Shown: in pieces, positions 5,731 to 6,608 of the stretch
Layout: every line of letters begins with the position of its first letter
Position numbering within the stretch: the first letter of the stretch is position 1
Translations under genes and position numbers: made by a program
The notes under the pieces: generated by a model
What the model saw: only the letters and a program-made list of their open reading frames with translations
What the model was told of the DNA's origin: nothing
Databases searched by the model: none
Source of the DNA: Dehalococcoidia bacterium UBA3254
Lineage (GTDB): Bacteria; Chloroflexota; Dehalococcoidia; Dehalococcoidales; UBA3254
DNA length: 6,608 nt
Assembly (NCBI GenBank): GCA_002362735.1
Contig: DEUU01000405.1
Span: forward strand, 1-6,608
Reading direction: 5' to 3'

Positions 5731-5750
5731 TTATGTCTGGAATGACATAA
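5731..5750. repeat. Perfect inverted repeat TTATGTC-N6-GACATAA before etfB
   Basis: Two 7-base arms match exactly as reverse complements around a 6-base centre, 22 bases upstream of the etfB start codon. As DNA it has the form of a site for a dimeric regulator. As RNA it would be a weak A/U-rich hairpin next to the ribosome site. No regulator gene is present in the window. Confidence 0.5.
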
Positions 5751-5762
5751 AAGGAAAAAGAA

Positions 5763-5767
5763 AGGAG
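5763..5767 (+). promoter_or_regulatory. Ribosome binding site fixing a TTG start for etfB
   Basis: AGGAG lies five bases before TTG at 5773. No ATG or GTG fits the conserved N-terminus M-x-I-x-V-x-V-K-R-V-P-D, so the rare TTG start is well supported. Confidence 0.8.
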
Positions 5768-5772
5768 CACCT

Positions 5773-6564
5773 TTGGATATTATCGTTTTTGTGAAAAGAG
5801 TTCCAGATACCAGCGAGGCGGATGTTGCCATTGCTAAAGACGAACATCAGATCGTGGAGCAGGGACTGGTATTCGACATAAATGAGTGCGACCGTTACGC
5901 CATTGAAGAGGCGGTCCAGATAAAAGAAAAGTTTGGCGGTACGGTTACTGCCATCACCCTGGGGCCAGAAGGTTCGGAAGATACATTGAGACGCTGCCTG
6001 GCAACCGGTGTGGATAAAGCGGTCCGCCTATTCGATGCTGCTTTTTCAGGCGGGGACTCAGCAGGGACCGCCAGAATTCTGGCTAATTCGATTAAAAACT
6101 TGAATTTCGATCTGGTTATGACGGGCGCGCAAGCCAGTGATGATTTACAGGCCCAAATCGGTCCTGCTATTGGGGAGTACCTGGGTATACCTCATGCTAC
6201 CGTGGTCAACAATCTGGAAATCATGGACAAAAAAGTAAAAGTCCACCGCGAATTGGAAGGAGGTTTGGAAGAAGTAGTAGAAATGCAGCTTCCGGCACTG
6301 GTCACGATTCAAACTGGCATAAATGAACCCCGCTATGTCAGCATTATGGGCATTCGCAAAGCATCCCGCCTGGAAATTCAAAAATCAGGTCTGGCTGAAA
6401 TAGGACTGAATTCGGGAGAGGTCGGAGAAGCCGGAGCTAAAGTCAAAATCGAAAGACTATTTATACCGCAGTCTACCAAGGCGACAGAAATCCTTATCGG
6501 CACTATAGAGGAAACGACGAAGAAATTAGCCGGGATTATCAAGGAGAAAGGGGGCCTGTCCTAA
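5773..6564 (+). CDS. etfB: Electron transfer flavoprotein beta subunit
   Basis: A 263-residue, full-length EtfB. With EtfA it forms the soluble heterodimer that accepts electrons from acyl-CoA dehydrogenases. The protein opens with I-V-F-V-K-R-V-P-D-T (4-13), then N-E-C-D-R-Y-A-I-E-E-A (38-48) in place of the common N-P-F-D form, L-G-P (63-65), L-A-T-G-V-D-K-A (76-83) and the nucleotide-binding T-G-A-Q-A-S-D-D...Q-I-G-P (117-131). Residues 157-178 satisfy the PROSITE-type EtfB signature as I recall it, including R159, E162-G163-G164, E167, V169, P174 and T178. N-E-P-R-Y (184-188) and the following loop are the region that contacts dehydrogenases in characterised ETFs. I cannot tell from sequence alone whether this Etf is a plain carrier or electron-bifurcating. 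It starts at TTG 106 bases after the dehydrogenase gene, and its stop is immediately followed by the etfA start. Confidence 0.95.
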   Translation: MDIIVFVKRVPDTSEADVAIAKDEHQIVEQGLVFDINECDRYAIEEAVQIKEKFGGTVTAITLGPEGSEDTLRRCLATGVDKAVRLFDAAFSGGDSAGTARILANSIKNLNFDLVMTGAQASDDLQAQIGPAIGEYLGIPHATVVNNLEIMDKKVKVHRELEGGLEEVVEMQLPALVTIQTGINEPRYVSIMGIRKASRLEIQKSGLAEIGLNSGEVGEAGAKVKIERLFIPQSTKATEILIGTIEETTKKLAGIIKEKGGLS

Positions 6565-6608
6565 ATGAGCGGATTACTGGTTTTGGCCGAGCACCGGAAG
6601 GGAAATAT
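6565..6608 (+). CDS. etfA: Electron transfer flavoprotein alpha subunit (3' partial, first 14 residues)
   Basis: ATG at 6565 directly follows the etfB stop. The 14 visible residues, M-S-G-L-L-V-L-A-E-H-R-K-G-N, match the usual EtfA opening (short lead, then a hydrophobic strand and A-E-H). A purine-rich AAGGGGG (6548-6554) ten bases upstream, inside etfB, can serve as ribosome site, and the abutting genes suggest translational coupling. The rest of the gene, with the FAD-binding domain, lies beyond the window. The call depends mainly on gene order and this short opening. Confidence 0.85.
   Translation, partial: MSGLLVLAEHRKGN

Larger units (their letters stand above)
5667..5772 (+). other. 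106-base spacer between the dehydrogenase gene and etfB
   Basis: The spacer has no gene and no intrinsic terminator, so read-through from the dehydrogenase gene into etfB is expected. The first half is built of repetitive GTAGTTGAGTAGTGATTG-like sequence and AAGTT/TAAAGTT units. The second half holds a perfect inverted repeat and the etfB ribosome site. A -35/-10 pair with proper spacing was not found. Confidence 0.6.

Overview
The window (6608 bases, roughly balanced base composition) looks like part of an anaerobic bacterial chromosome. My best guess is a Dehalococcoidia-type Chloroflexota. This rests on three things: a surface protein ending in a Thr/Pro-rich stalk plus a C-terminal membrane anchor without LPXTG, a lipoprotein with a similar Ser/Thr/Pro linker, and an acyl-CoA dehydrogenase transcribed with its own electron-transfer flavoprotein. 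The assignment is an inference, and no rRNA or marker gene is present to test it. No tRNA, rRNA, CRISPR array, transposase or phage gene was seen.

Layout. Bases 1-2012 (+) hold the 3' part of a large modular cell-surface protein. It has YDG/MBG-type repeats with an exact 84-residue period, then an Ig-like domain, a polyglycine linker, a conserved beta-rich domain, a Thr/Pro-rich stalk and a membrane anchor. It converges, with only 6 bp between stop codons, on a two-gene minus-strand operon (2927 to 2019). That operon encodes a small soluble protein built from 11-residue amphipathic helical repeats and a single-pass membrane protein with a cytoplasmic helical domain; neither is recognised. A near-consensus sigma-70-type promoter (3026-3054, minus) with direct repeats around it should drive the operon. 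Bases 3217-4347 (-) encode a lipoprotein with two homologous beta-rich domains.

From a divergent promoter region (4348-4514) the plus strand carries an energy-metabolism operon: acyl-CoA dehydrogenase (4515-5666), then etfB (5773-6564), then etfA, whose start codon directly follows the etfB stop and which runs off the window. The dehydrogenase would oxidise an acyl-CoA to the enoyl-CoA and pass the electrons to the EtfAB flavoprotein, a beta-oxidation-type module.

The metabolic genes are well understood as families. The least explained parts are the two-gene helical/membrane operon with its promoter repeats, the duplicated-domain lipoprotein, and a perfect inverted repeat just before etfB. 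I did not find a clear new defence or mobile system.
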